A stretch of 64,000 nt of DNA from Mesostigma viride. Taxonomy: Eukaryota > Streptophyta > Mesostigmatophyceae > Mesostigmatales > Mesostigmataceae. Location: NCBI GenBank assembly GCA_009746045.1, contig RPFO01000080.1, positions 4,027,400 through 4,091,399 on the forward strand. Direction: 5' to 3'. Of this stretch, positions 8,501-18,752 are shown one piece after another. Under the pieces are notes generated by a model. That model was not told the DNA's origin. It saw nothing but the letters and a program-made list of their open reading frames with translations, and made no database searches. Every line of letters begins with the position of its first letter. Within the stretch, counting starts at the first letter, position 1. Position numbers and translations under genes: made by a program.

Positions 8501-9693
8501 ACCTTGCATTGCAGTGTGTACTCGCGGTGGCGGCGCGTGGCACGCTGTCGCCGGCGTGCCGATCTCACCCTGCCCCACGCGGTGTACGCTGGCCTAAGTG
8601 GGTATGGCAGCGGGAAAAGGGAGCGGTCCCGCTGGGATTCTATTTCCCTACTTGTTGAGCCTTGCTGAGCTTGTCCAAGAGGATGGCAGTTTGGAGAGCT
8701 GCCTTGACAGCCGGGGTGGCTGACAGTGCAGCCTCCTCCCCCAATGGCAGGAGGTGGCTGGCCACCTTCCACCCCCCCCTCCTTGCCCTCCACCTGCAGC
8801 AAGGCCGCCACCACCCTCATTAGGTACTCCATGCCCACAAGCTCCCCGGCTGCTGAGCCCAGCTCCTTGAGAAGGGTGTCCATGGCCAATGCAATGTTCA
8901 TGACAATTTTCCTGTTCTCCATGTTCCGCCAATTTCCAGGCTTTACCGTCATGACCCACGACCGGATTCCCATCCCATTGTCGCTGGCGTCCTCCAACAC
9001 CCCCGGCAGCACCCGCTCCGAAACCCGATATTTCACGCTCTTGGCTCGGCTTGGCAGCGCCACCCCTTTCGAGGCCTTGAAGTGGCTTCCCGCCCCCTCC
9101 ATTCCTCCCAGCGCTGCCTTCAAACCTTGCATGAATTTCTCGGCTGCGACCTCCCCCTCCTCGTCCTCCTCGTCGTCCTGATTTTCGGTTTCCGGAGGTG
9201 CCCCAACGAATGTCGCCAACCTCGCCCTCATTTCCTTTCCGACAGCCCCCCCACCTGCCGAAACCTTGGCCGCGCCTTTCGGCTTGGCCATTTTTCGCTG
9301 CGCAGGTGTCGTTGGTGGCAGCGCCTGATCCTCCTCCTCGTCCGCCGCGAGATCTGCCACGGCCAGCAGTTTTGCCACCAACGTTCCGTTTGGGTCACGT
9401 GCGTCCAACACGTCGCCAACATCAACGTGATCGGCCAGCAACTGCACGACAGACTTCAGCTGGCTCGAGCTCCACGAGCTGGCGTCCGTCACCCAGTCCT
9501 CGGCACCGAAGACCTGCTCGACTGCCCCCACCGCCTCTGCGGGGCTGATGCACTTGGCGAGCAGAGTGGCGAGCTGCTTCTTTTTGGCGCTGAAGGCGAC
9601 TGGCGCGTGACTGGCGGCAGCAGCCCGCGGTGTGGGCGTCCCGTCCTCCCCGCGCGCTGCCTGCCCTCCTGTAGCTTTGCGCCCCTTCGGCAT
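5518..9693 (-). CDS. RT-RNase H-tyrosine recombinase polyprotein of the PAT-like element
   Basis: One 1391-codon ORF starts with ATG at 9693. Residues ~1-310 are a charged, gag-like region. The RT has AKSDLVSYYYS and the catalytic LSITIDDLVASNG. The RNase H has VVASDAS, HINEKE, LVDSTAAL and PADGVSRG. The C-terminal tyrosine recombinase has LRISEALNLR (Arg I, ~1225), HGLRHGG (His-x-x-Arg, ~1311), GRWLSSS and HYVG (nucleophile Tyr, ~1344), so its catalytic set looks complete. The protein would copy the RNA into DNA and integrate a circular intermediate by strand exchange. Gag, RT and recombinase share one frame, where DIRS relatives usually use two or three. Residues ~345-465 (8300-8660) are compositionally odd and could be an in-frame retained intron. 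Confidence 0.9.
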   Translation of the reverse strand: MPKGRKATGGQAARGEDGTPTPRAAAASHAPVAFSAKKKQLATLLAKCISPAEAVGAVEQVFGAEDWVTDASSWSSSQLKSVVQLLADHVDVGDVLDARDPNGTLVAKLLAVADLAADEEEDQALPPTTPAQRKMAKPKGAAKVSAGGGAVGKEMRARLATFVGAPPETENQDDEEDEEGEVAAEKFMQGLKAALGGMEGAGSHFKASKGVALPSRAKSVKYRVSERVLPGVLEDASDNGMGIRSWVMTVKPGNWRNMENRKIVMNIALAMDTLLKELGSAAGELVGMEYLMRVVAALLQVEGKEGGVEGGQPPPAIGGGGCTVSHPGCQGSSPNCHPLGQAQQGSTSREIESQRDRSLFPLPYPLRPAYTAWGRVRSARRRQRATRRHREYTLQCKVVRWLNWLWGGGQDPPPNPRGACSKGREEALARVKRHCTWHSRRVGGVATGQEQEGADAIYGKQNKYEQLRADAVSLPKAEVAGKARLLDLLAMRPSWREIYASEENCIKPAVVASAKYWNVPKPSRGCSMAEWGKLMSRAAGVGMVAFRERRPKWVDGCFGVAKGVGELRFIVNRKLGNLLWVDPPKILLPHLGILVEVYIKGWCYCAKSDLVSYYYSIEVPEWWWDYQGLPSVWSTSVGLAGPRRKVWPVLKVLAMGHSHAVALGEAIHEMVLYMTGALDPRRQVNYLSSAGELTLVRDECGQPLRLAIEYKEERAGELQIDLENPPAPMLSITIDDLVASNGRTCEAVNQLITRAIEEGYLPNNLVPSKEKTKMASLEGDELEALGVVHRRNGVLEPTVKQLNLVIAHTQAILTRGRATAEGLAAVLGRWLWLQMLSRSCLSIWQQCFKFISLQGWGQRSWVLWAGVREELECALALAPMLRVDRSAPLAREVVASDASTYGQGVVYATMEPGDVTELARAREVRGYPTLLIPSEVAYAGPRPLSARAQQAITSQQWRVGVRSRWRDPGMHINEKEVRAAVKGVERSARSLANRGKRVVRLVDSTAALGCLAKGRSSSHKLNKQCRRLCALTLATGSRSQWVWTPSALQPADGVSRGQSMATFLAGWVRDLTAEGIHPNPGPPAPVSYLPLLEGKVKPATLLAYRRGLDSLLTWWEAGGRADGSSSRADTLEETFCAYVAWAHFRGYSRQVCVNALMGLQLYYPGMVKRWDLARGVLAGWKTLVPPRAPPPIPWEAAFALASTMVMQGQRLAGLLVVIVFRHYLRISEALNLRVGHVRLQPDVRLGPAQRGALLLRSTKTSKGKTQSVVVEDVMSETILRHCIAGKHAWEAVFPFTYPQFRRIWQAASQALGVAQIFTIHGLRHGGATHDFLAGRSMGDIQGRGRWLSSSTVAHYVGLHRSLEVQLPEVILRAMAACPPRAWRAILKLPST

Positions 9694-9780
9694 TGCTGCT
9701 CAGGGCCAAAAATGGCTCCGACAGTACAGGTTCGTCAAACCAGAGGTTCGTTTCCCCTGGCTTGCTGTCGCCGCCCTCGT

Positions 9781-10214
9781 GAAAAGAAAAGAGGCCGACC
9801 TTAGCTAGGTGGGTTTGTTTTTGTCCTTTTTTGCGTGTCATGCGGCCTTGGCCCGGACGGCATTTTTTCGCCACGCAAATGTTGCGTCTGAACAAATGAC
9901 GCAATGTGGCGTTCTAATTGCCGGCAGCTTACGTAAGGCTGCCGGGGCTATTAGGTCACATATTGCGTGAGAGAAAGAATCTAGATCTAGTTAATCACTA
10001 CGCCATGAGCCAAGAAACCTAGACAGTGGCAGGTTTATATCTCAACGTAGCTCCTGCCACCTGGCCAAGAAAAACTGGCCAAAGCTTTGGCCACGACTGA
10101 TCCGGATCAGGCCGCACCGGCCTCAAAAGGTATGTCACGTGAACCCAATAACCTAGCTATAGCGGCTACCCTTCCATCTCACTATAAAGAAACTATGTTC
10201 AGAGAACCACGATT
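9781..10214 (-). repeat. A1 split direct repeat (upstream terminal repeat)
   Basis: This 434-bp repeat is identical by eye to 4877-5310 and begins 87 bp upstream of the ORF's ATG, so it presumably holds the promoter. An ORF in the reverse direction runs through it into the coding region in another frame and looks incidental. Confidence 0.9.
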
Positions 10215-10778
10215 TTATAACACACAGAGTCTAGCTTCCGGGATTAATTAATTAACCCGTGTTTTTTTTAATTAGAACGCGATATATCGCGTTGTAAGCT
10301 TTTTTTAGAACGCGTATAGCACCTAAGGAAAAAATTTTTTCATGGTCATGTATATACTTTCCTGAAAGCCCATAAATCAAAGGATTTTTTGAGCTACTCA
10401 GACCTACAAAATGCTTATTCATTAGAGAGATACACTGGTTTGAATACAGGGGGGTCTGACCATGACCGCGATTTCTTGACCCTAGGTCACAAGTCATGTG
10501 CTTATTCACAAATGGTTCATGAAAAAAATCTGGCTTCTTGCACGAGCTATGGGCAACATATGCAGGCTCCGTGAAACAAAACTCAGGCCCATTGGGCCAC
10601 TGGAGCTATTTTTCATTAGCATCACAATTACAACGCAGTACAACGCAGTGGGAAACATGAGAGCCCTTGACAACATTACGCAACGACCCGAGCCCCATAA
10701 ACGGGGCCATAGTGAGCTTGGAGGGTCAAAACGTTGAAAATAGGTGTTGTATAAGTTATACTGCATCAAACATGCATC
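10215..10778. other. intergenic spacer, no gene recognised
   Basis: This AT-rich stretch lies between the PAT-like element and the gypsy-1 LTR. It includes an 18-bp perfect palindrome, AACGCGATATATCGCGTT (10276-10293). Short ORFs lack any recognisable feature. Confidence 0.5.
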
Positions 10779-11560
10779 TGTAACAAGCAAAAATGACTTT
10801 GTTGTTACATCCTTTGTTTTGTGAATGTTTGGCTTTTATTCGAGGACTTTTGGATCAGTATTGAGAAAGTTAGGAGGTTTCTAAGGCGACGGTACTTGGA
10901 GCTGATACTTTGTCAACCAACTGATAGGAACCCTCATTGGTCGTGGCCTGATCCACGTGGGGTTGTAGTTTGTTGGTTGGTACTACTGATAGGAGCCCTC
11001 ATTGGTCGTGGCCTGATCCACGTGGGGTTGTAGTTTGTTGGTTGGTATACTATTGAGTCTTAAATGCTCCTTTGGGACTTCAGTGCTTACGACAGATTTA
11101 GGATCTCATGGAAAGATTCTGCCAGGCTGTGTGTGGTGTTGTTCTGTTTTGTGTGACTAGGATGGATACGAAGATCTTGTATAGAATTCCATGATTCTGA
11201 TTGGTTCTCTTCAGGCTAAGGTTGGAGCAAGTTCGACAAGCACGTCGATATCAAGGACGTGGGGTCGCCATTGTTGCTACGTTGGTTTTGATTCATCATG
11301 GTATAATTAAGCTTGTCTTTGTTGTCCATTCATAAGAGCCCCCTTGGCTATAGACGTCCTTCATTTCCACAGAGGTCGTCTATACACGAGCTTGTCTTTG
11401 TGTCTACAAGGGGTTGTGATTCCCTAAATCACGTGCTGTGGAATTTCCATCTCAACGTTGCTCGGATACTTGAAGTTCTGCAACTCAAGAAAGCAACCCA
11501 GGTAAAAGATCTTTCATATTGGACTGTGGATGATGCTGATGATCATTTTTAGTCGTTACA
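10779..11560 (+). repeat. 5' LTR of gypsy-1
   Basis: The LTR starts TGTAACAAGC and ends GTCGTTACA, the canonical TG..CA form with a short inverted TGTAAC/GTTACA. It is the same LTR (other orientation) as 21079-21856 and 28403-29181. An internal tandem duplication of about 63 bp at 10920-11047 contains CCACGTGG, a G-box-like palindrome, in each copy. Confidence 0.9.
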
Positions 11561-11561
11561 T

Positions 11562-11573
11562 TGGTATCGGAGG
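11562..11573 (+). promoter_or_regulatory. primer-binding site of gypsy-1
   Basis: TGGTATCGGAGG starts one base after the LTR. It matches the usual initiator-methionine tRNA primer site TGGTATCAGAGC at 10 of 12 positions. The same site, reversed, is at 28391-28401 next to the gypsy-2 5' LTR. Confidence 0.8.
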
Positions 11574-11786
11574 ATCTCTACTTTGGTGTTTCTCTTGAAG
11601 TCGTAACCTTCCGGGTAGTACAACGTTGATCAGATGTCTGTCATCCGAGAAGATTCATAGAGTTGCGGAAAACTTACGGTGTACAGAGAGAGACACATCC
11701 TGATGTGACTGTCTTGCTCTGTAACACTAGAAGTCAGCCGTAACCGTTGTCTCTACTAGGCAGACGATCGCGACTCCATGTGGAGT

Positions 11787-13437
11787 ATGAGTAGTTCGAA
11801 GACACAATCACCTTTACCCCCTACTAATCAAGGTGCAAGCGATCCGTCATCATCTCTGGAACCCATTGCTAGGGAAGGTGCTGAGACAACTACTCACACT
11901 CCACGGCGTCAACTTGATTTCAACCGTACTTCTATGTCTGAAGTGAGGCGGCCCTCGTTGTCCATAGGGCCCAAGTTTTCCGTCATTGCATCTGGTCTCC
12001 AACCAGGCGAGCCATCGCTGACAGGCGTGGGTCGAGGAGCGTCACTGTCGCCCAGGATTCCAAGCGCGCGAACGAGTCCTGTGCCGAGTGCATCATCTTC
12101 ATTTCTTTTCCCGCTAATACCACGCCTGGAAGAGACGGGACCAGACTTGCAGCGGATCGCCTCTCAGCAGCTAAAATCAGATTACACGATGAACAACACG
12201 CAGCGATGTATAGAAAGATGGTGGAGGAGGTGGAACAGGATGTGGGAAGACTTCGTCAGAGAATTGAGGAGGAGGAGGCGGCCATGCGTGACATGGTTGC
12301 TGGATTGGGGAGAGAGGCTCCTCGGTTGGGTGACGGAAGGGTTTTACCTTATAGTACCGCAGTTACTACGAGGAATGAGACGCAGGATAGCGATAGGCAG
12401 GATCCAGCGCAGACGACCTCGGTCACCTTCACCACCCCCGCCAGCGACGTCCCCGTGACCGTCACTATACCACCGCATCAAGGTTCCGCCCCGCCATTTC
12501 CAAAAATCGAATCCGTAGACAAGCTGTCGCTCACCAATCTAACCCACCGCAGTTTCGATCATTTCTCTACTCGATTCCAGGATGTGTTCGCTATCCACTT
12601 TGCTAACTACGGCAAACGAGCGGAAGAACGACTTTCCCTGGACATCCAGAAGAAGATGGTTCGACAGCGAATGAGCGACAGTGCAGCCGACAGGTTTGAT
12701 GAGTTTTTACGATCCTCAGCAGGTAATACTTGCAAGGATTTGCCATCTCTCATGCTTTCATTTCGACGTTTTCTCCTTCCCCAGGACCAGCTCCGTCTGG
12801 ACCGGGACGCGTTGGCCAACTGTACTCAGTCAGGCCTGACACTACCACAATACGTGGAGACGTTTACCAACCTGAGGGCCAAAATCCCCCAGTGCTCTGA
12901 TTCTGAAGCTCTTCACAGGTTTCTGCATGGGCTCTCCCCTCAAGTCAGGGTGGATATTGACAAGCATTTCTCCCCTTTCGACTATGTCGAGTGGAAGTGG
13001 GATACTGTGCTGTCTTATGCCCTCACGCTGTGCCGTGTCCCTGACTTTTCCCTCAAGTGGGAGCCTGCTGCAGGCAACCAGGCGCCTGCTGTTAAGAAGC
13101 CCCTGAACCAGCTGAACGCTGTGATGGAGGAGCTCAGTGCCATGGGGCAGTCCAAAGGAGCCTGTTTCACGTGTGGCCAGCTAGGACACTTTGCACGGGA
13201 TTGCCCCAAGCGAGACCAGTTCCGGCGACACCAAGGGTCCTCAGGGGGTTCTTCCATTCACCAGACCATCCACCTTCCCTCCTGGGGTGAGCCAGAGCGA
13301 CGTACCACAGGGCACAGCCTGGGTTTAGACCCAACTTCCAGGCTTCGGGCAACTGAAGGGACCATTCCAGCCCAAGGGCTTCAGCAGACAAGACAGGCGT
13401 CGGATGGTCAACGCCCTGTGGCACCTCGATCCTAGCA
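11787..13437 (+). pseudogene. gypsy-1 gag, frameshifted
   Basis: The first frame from about 11787 gives MSSSKTQ and a Ser/Pro-rich N-terminus, also found in gypsy-2. Homologous reading then continues in another frame from about 12200 (EEVEQDVGRLRQRIEEEEAA, a coiled coil) through a capsid-like helical region to a zinc knuckle, CFTCGQLGHFARDC, near 13162-13203, and stops at 13435. The frame change near 12200 probably disrupts the gene. Gag would assemble the cytoplasmic particle and bind RNA. Confidence 0.8.
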
Positions 13438-13544
13438 GAGGAGGAGGAGGGAGAAGGGGAGGCAGACGGCATAGAGGATCAGCAGGTGCAGCCTTCAGTG
13501 GGGAGCTCTTCTTCAGATCATCCTCCTGAGCTGCCAAAAAACTA

Positions 13545-16500
13545 GTGGAGCCCCCAGGACTACGTCCAGCGGTGGAGTTAACTGGTTTGCCTGCTGTGCA
13601 TGTCCGTCCTGTGAACAACTTGTCTGCCTCTGATCCCACCACCCCATTGGGCCCTCCTATTCCCAGTCAACTCTTGAAGTTCCAGGCTAGGCTGTTGAAC
13701 GTGCCAGTCCCTTTGGCTCAGCCTTTATGTCTCTTCATGATTGACTCAGGTGCAGGAAGTAACTACATTTCCACTTCCTTGGTGCAGGAGCTGCATCTAC
13801 CAGTGCTCCCCACCCTGTGCCTGTTAAGGTCCAATATTCTGATGGTAGGCAGAGTAACTCACCTGGCTACGTGCAACTGCTTTTTCAAGTGTGCTCACGT
13901 CAAACCTTGTCTGTCACAGCAGATGTCATTCCACTCACTGCTGCTGATGTGATTCTGGGGATGCCATGGTTGGAGTCTGCTAATCCTGCCATCTTGTGGT
14001 CTGAGAAGGTGGTGCAGTTTCAGGATGGGTCAGTGTGGGACGCCACCACAGTGATTAAGGGGGGAGAAAGACCAGTCACAGAGTGCTGTTCTACTAATGA
14101 GGCTGTCAATGATGGGAGAGGGGTTGCAGGTGCCAAGGAGGACGTCAAGGTGCCTTCACTGGAAGAGAAACGTGCTGCATTACTTAAGCACGTATGGTCT
14201 GCCAATCACACCTTGTCTTACCTGGCTACTTACCCAGTGGAACACGTCTTTCTCTTACAGCTGGTTCCTAACTCACCCTCTGATGAGACTCATGGCCACA
14301 CGGTGAATGCTGTGAACCCAGTACCAGCTGTCACAGAGGAGGAGCAGAAGCTGCATGATGCCCTTTTGGACAGGTTTGCTGCCATTTTTGAGGACAAAAT
14401 GCCACAGTACCCTCCTGAAGGGCCAATCACTCATGTCATCAAGCTTGTGGATGGTGCCAGGCCTCCCTTTGTTCCCATGTACAGGATGGGGCCAGCTGAG
14501 ATGGCAGAGCTGAAGGTGATCTTGACAGGCTTGTTGGAAGCTGGACTCATTCTTCCTGCCAATAGTCCTTTCAGCTCTGGGTGTTTGCTTGTCCCCAAGC
14601 ATGATGGTGGATGGCGGTTGTGCATTGATCTGAGAGGCCTGAACAAGGTCACAGTGAAGTCCAAGTATCCCTTGCCACGGATTGATGAGCTGCTAGAGAG
14701 GACAGCTGGATCATCTTACTTCACCAAGTTTGACCTTAGACACGCGTTCTGGCAGATCAGGATAGCTACTGAGGACATTCCAAAAACTGCATTCTCCACA
14801 CCCTGGGGTCAGTTCCAGTGGACTGTGATGCCCATGGGGGCCTCCAACAGCCCAGCTACTATGCAGATGTTTGTGAATGCTATCTTTGGCCATCTGACAG
14901 GGAACTCTCTGCCTCAGATCTCCCCTGATCTCAGGAATCCCAGGTTCAAAGACATTGCCCACCTGTGTGACCCTGCAAGACCCGTGTTCAGGACCTGCGT
15001 GGTGGCCTACATGGACGACATCCTGGTGCACTCAAAGACGTTCAAGGAGCATCTGGAGAACGTGGAGGAGGTCCTGAAGGTCATCCAGCACTACCACTTG
15101 TCTGTCAAGAGGTCTAAGGTGGAGTGGGGGCATGAAGTGGGTTTCCTAGGGTACAAGTTGAGTTCCTTGGGTATGACACCTGACAATGCTAAGATTGCTG
15201 CCATCCTTGAGTGGCCTGTGTTGCAGTCTGCACATGATGTCAAGTCCTTCCTGGGCATGGTGGGGTGGTACAGGCGTTTTATCCCTGACATGGCTGCCAT
15301 CTCCACCCCCTTGCTTGAGTTAATCAAGAAGGATGTTCAGTTTGAGTGGACAGATAGGTGTCAGCAGGCCTTTGACCTGTTGAAGCAGAAGCTCACATCC
15401 ACCCCTGTGCTAGTGGGTCCCAATCCAGATCTACCTTATCAGGTTAGGTCAGATGCCTCTCAAGGCGCCATAGGTGCTGTGCTGATGCAAGACCATGGCT
15501 ATGGACCACAGCCAGTGGAGTACATGTCTAAAACCATGAGCTCAGCTGAACGTAACTACCCTGTACACGAGCAGGAGTTGCTGGGTTTAGTGGTAGCATG
15601 TCACAAGTGGGAGCATCTGTTGAAGGGAGCTCAGTTTTCTGTGGCTAGCAGTGCTACAGATGGGCTAGGGCAAGAGTCTATCACCCTGATGACTGACCAC
15701 AGGCCCTTGGTGCACGTGCTAGAACAGAGTAGGATGAGTAAGAGGATGGCTGGGTGGATGGAGTACCTAGGGGGATTCTATCCTTTCTCTGTGCAGTATG
15801 TCCCAGGCTCACAGAATGTGGTGCCAGACGCCCTCTCTAGGAGAAGGGATCTGATGGGAGCATTTCACGAGGATCTGGATATTTGTGCTGCCATGGTTTC
15901 TGTGGTAGAGTGTGGTGCTGTCACAAGGGCACAGGCAGCTAACCAGCAAACCTCCAAGCTGAGTCCACCCCCTGTAGAGGCTAGCTTTAGTCACGAGATG
16001 CTCATTGACCAGGGCTCTGTCCCAGGGTCGACAGGCGTCCAGGGTGGGGATCAGTCACTGCAGGGCAGTCTTAGGGAGGGTCCTGCTGGTAGCCAGTCCA
16101 CTCCCACAACACAATCAAGCACAGAGAATCCTAGGAGGGGGAAGGGACGGCCCAGGAAGTGGATACTGGAGCCAGGGATGCTGTCCAAATCTAGAGAATT
16201 GGCAGCTGAGATCAAGGGGAAGTCACGTACACCTGTGGCTGATGTTCTGTCATCCAAGCATCTAGTCACTAGTCACCTGCAGGAGGGTGAGGTGCTGCAG
16301 CTGCAGCCTTTAGGACCTGGCAAACAGCTAGTCCTGCCTAACCCTATGAGTATTGCCCTGCTGGACGTGATTAAGGCCTTCACTAAAACTGAGGACCTGG
16401 CCACTAAGGCCATTCAGGAAGGAAGCTTTGGTAACAGGCCTGTGGAGTACTGGGAGGGAGTCCTTTATGTCCACACCCAGGATGCAGATCATGTAGTGAC

Positions 16501-17640
16501 CAGGAAGGTCTATGTGCCAGAAATGGCCATTCCCACTGTGCTGCATTGCTTCCATGACGACGTGACTGCGTGTCATCCTGGGTATGCTAAGCTTCTCCAT
16601 GAAGTACAAGAGAGGTTTTGGTGGCCTGGCATGTTTCGTGATATCAAAGCCTATGTGGCTTCCTGTGACTCATGCCAAAGGAATAAGGTTAGGACTCAGG
16701 CTGTGCCTATCTTTCCTATGGCATGCCTATTCCCCTCGACCCTGGATCAGTGTGACCATGGACTTCATTTGTGGCTTGCCTGTTTCTGATGCTGGTAATG
16801 ACAGGATACTGGTGGTGATGGACAGGCTTTCTAGAATGTGCCATCTCATCCCCTGCAATGCCCATCTCACAGCTGCCCAGTGTGTAGAGTTGTTCATGAA
16901 GGAGGTGTACAGACTGCATGGCATGCCACGTGTAATCATCACTGACCAGGATCCCTTGTGGATGTCTGGGTTCTGGAAGTCCTTCTTTGACATCCTGGAC
17001 ACTAAGTTGGCCTTTGGAGTAGCATACAGGTGTGCCAGCACGGGGGCTGTGGAGAGGCTGAACCGTATTGTACGGGAATGCCAGAAGCACTACTGTACCC
17101 ATGATAACAAGGAATGGGACAGGAGACTTCCCTTCATAGAGTTTGCCATCAACAACTCACCCCTGGCTCCTCACCAAATGTCTCCCTTTGTCATTTGCCA
17201 TGGCCAGTGCCCCTTGACCCCATTTGACCTGGAGTTACCTGACAGGGATGCTGAAGGCCCCTTCAGAAGACGCTTAACCTCCGTCCACCAGCTGATAGCA
17301 TCCTTCCAGGAAGCTCACAGTATGGTTGCTGCTCAGATGTTGCATGCACAGGACAAGTATTTGAACAATGCTTGGCAACAGATGCTGGCTACACACACCT
17401 TTGTGGCCCCTGGTGATCTGGTGCTTTTGGAGGCTAACCGTGTGCTATACCTGAAAAGGAGCAATGCAGGAAACTGCAACCCTTGTGGTTGGGACCTTTC
17501 CCTGTACTGGACACCTTCCACTATGGGACTGTAGTTCAAGTCCAGGTGCCTTCCCACTGGAGGCTTAAGACTAATGTGTTTCACCGGGCCCAGCTCAAGT
17601 TGTATAAACGCAACACCTTGCAGGGACGCCTTTCTGCTCC
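13545..17640 (+). pseudogene. gypsy-1 pol (protease, RT, RNase H, integrase), frameshifted
   Basis: The protease motif FMIDSGAGSNYIS is near 13735 in one frame. The protein then moves to the frame of 13817-16789, which carries RT with AYMDDILVHS at 15006-15035, RNase H with VRSDAS near 15446, and the integrase HHCC finger (HPGYAKLLHEV to CDSCQRNK, ~16570-16685). The integrase core (MDFICGL, ITDQDPLW, GAVERLN) continues in another frame from about 16735. The C-terminal end (TNVFHRAQLKLYK, ~17570-17610) is in a third frame after ~17465. At least three frame changes make it non-functional. Gypsy order and the canonical DSG and YMDD motifs contrast with the Copia-like elements further on. Confidence 0.85.
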
Positions 17641-17654
17641 CTTACCACACTAGG

Positions 17655-18110
17655 AAGTCGGGTTCTGAGATTTTTCTCAGGAATCCTGAGATTTCCTGAT
17701 TTTTTTCTCAGGATTCCTGAGATTTTCTCAGGATTTCCTGAGATATCCTGATTTTTTTCTCAAGATGTCCTGAGAAATCCTGAGAAAAACTGAGATTTTC
17801 TCAGGATTCCTGATATTATATCAGGACTTCCTCCTGAGAATCCTGAGAAGTGCCTGAGATGCGTCTCGCGAAACACTGAGAAACACTGAGAATCCTGAGA
17901 AAATCCTGAGATCCTGAGAAAAATGTCGAAACAACACAAAAAATCTCAAGATCTTGAGATTTTCCCGCTGAATCAGAAAAAAATCAGGAAAATCAGGACA
18001 CTTAGCATGGCACAAAAAATCAGGAAAATCAGGACACTTAGCATGGCACAAAAAATCAGGAAAATCAGGACACTGAGCATGACACTTGAGAACTCTCAAG
18101 TGCATGAAGA
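17655..18110. repeat. CTCAGG/CCTGAG subterminal repeat array
   Basis: Dozens of short units such as CTGAGATTTTCTCAGGATTCC occur in both orientations, many of them small palindromes (TCTCAGGAATCCTGAGA). They grade into three copies of a 33-bp unit, ATCAGGAAAATCAGGACACT plus TAGCATGGCACAA (about 17983-18085). Clustered subterminal motifs next to a CACTA terminus are where the TNPA-class protein of En/Spm binds. Confidence 0.75.
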
Positions 18111-18431
18111 CAGGACACTTATGCATTATACGTGGATGCAGAAATGATGCAGTTGACACACATGTTCATTGGAAATAAATAAATATAAGTGTGACAAGCA
18201 CACAAAAAGTTACATCAATCCATCATTACATTATATTAGGAATATAATCAATCCCACTCCTCATCAGTGTATGCAGCACTGTCAGAGTCCGCATAATTTA
18301 CTACCACACGTTGCCTCTCACTTCTCCTTTGTGTGGGAATGCATGCCTCACCGTCGCTGCTCAGCGACAAATCACTAGCAATGTCATCAGGGCTTGATGC
18401 GCTGCCACTAGCCGCTGCCATGGACTTGCCA

Positions 18432-18752
18432 GCAATGCTCTTGCCACGCGAGCGGTTTGGTGCAGCGGCTGTGTGTGTTTCTACCAATGTGTCCGCAGTG
18501 CGCTTGCCACGCGAGCGGCTTGGTGCAGTGCATGGTTGCTTGTGGTTCTACCAATGTGCCAACAGTGCGCTTGCCACGTGAGCGACTTGGTGCAGCGGTT
18601 GCTTGTGGCTCTACCAATGTGCCAACAGTGCGCTTGCCACGTGAGCGACTTGGTGCAGTGGTTGCTTGTGGCTCTACCAATGTGCCAACAGTGCGCTTGC
18701 CACGTGAGCGATTAGGTGCAGTGGTTGCTTGTGGCTCCGCAGCCATGCGTGC
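18432..18752 (-). repeat. 63-bp tandem repeat encoding basic motifs in the transposase tail
   Basis: About five units of 60-63 bp each encode a 21-residue block containing PSRSRGKRTVGTLVEPQAT. RSRGKR resembles a minimal AT-hook-like basic patch, so the tail could bind DNA. The inner three units are nearly identical, suggesting recent unit duplication, while the outer ones are diverged. Confidence 0.8.

Larger units (their letters stand above)
4717..10214 (-). mobile_element. autonomous PAT/DIRS-like tyrosine-recombinase retrotransposon
   Basis: Read on the minus strand the order is A1 (10214-9781), one large ORF, B1 (5445-5311), A2 (5310-4877), a 25-bp G-rich spacer, and B2 (4851-4717). A1 and A2 are both 434 bp and look identical by eye; B1 and B2 are both 135 bp and look identical. 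This is the split-direct-repeat layout of PAT-like and Ngaro-type elements, which integrate by a tyrosine recombinase rather than a DDE integrase and leave no target duplication. None is seen: the flanks read GAAAATATAATT and TTATAACAC. With one open ORF and matching repeats it appears intact and recent. The PAT-like TOC3 element of Chlamydomonas is the nearest architecture I know of. Confidence 0.9.
10779..17647 (+). mobile_element. gypsy-1, degenerate Ty3/gypsy retrotransposon lacking its 3' end
   Basis: A 782-bp 5' LTR is followed by a primer-binding site, gag with a CCHC knuckle, protease, RT-RNase H and integrase in Ty3/gypsy order. Several frame changes break gag and pol, so this copy is inactive. 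The sequence stops right after the integrase C-terminal domain, where CACTAGG begins at 17648. No polypurine tract or 3' LTR follows. The missing end was probably displaced by insertion of the CACTA element and would lie beyond that element's unseen right end. It belongs to the same family as gypsy-2. Confidence 0.9.

Noticed and set aside
9422-9904. 160-codon minus-strand ORF upstream of and overlapping the PAT-like ORF
   Set aside because: It starts in the A1 repeat, runs in another frame over the polyprotein's N-terminus, and has no protein features of its own.
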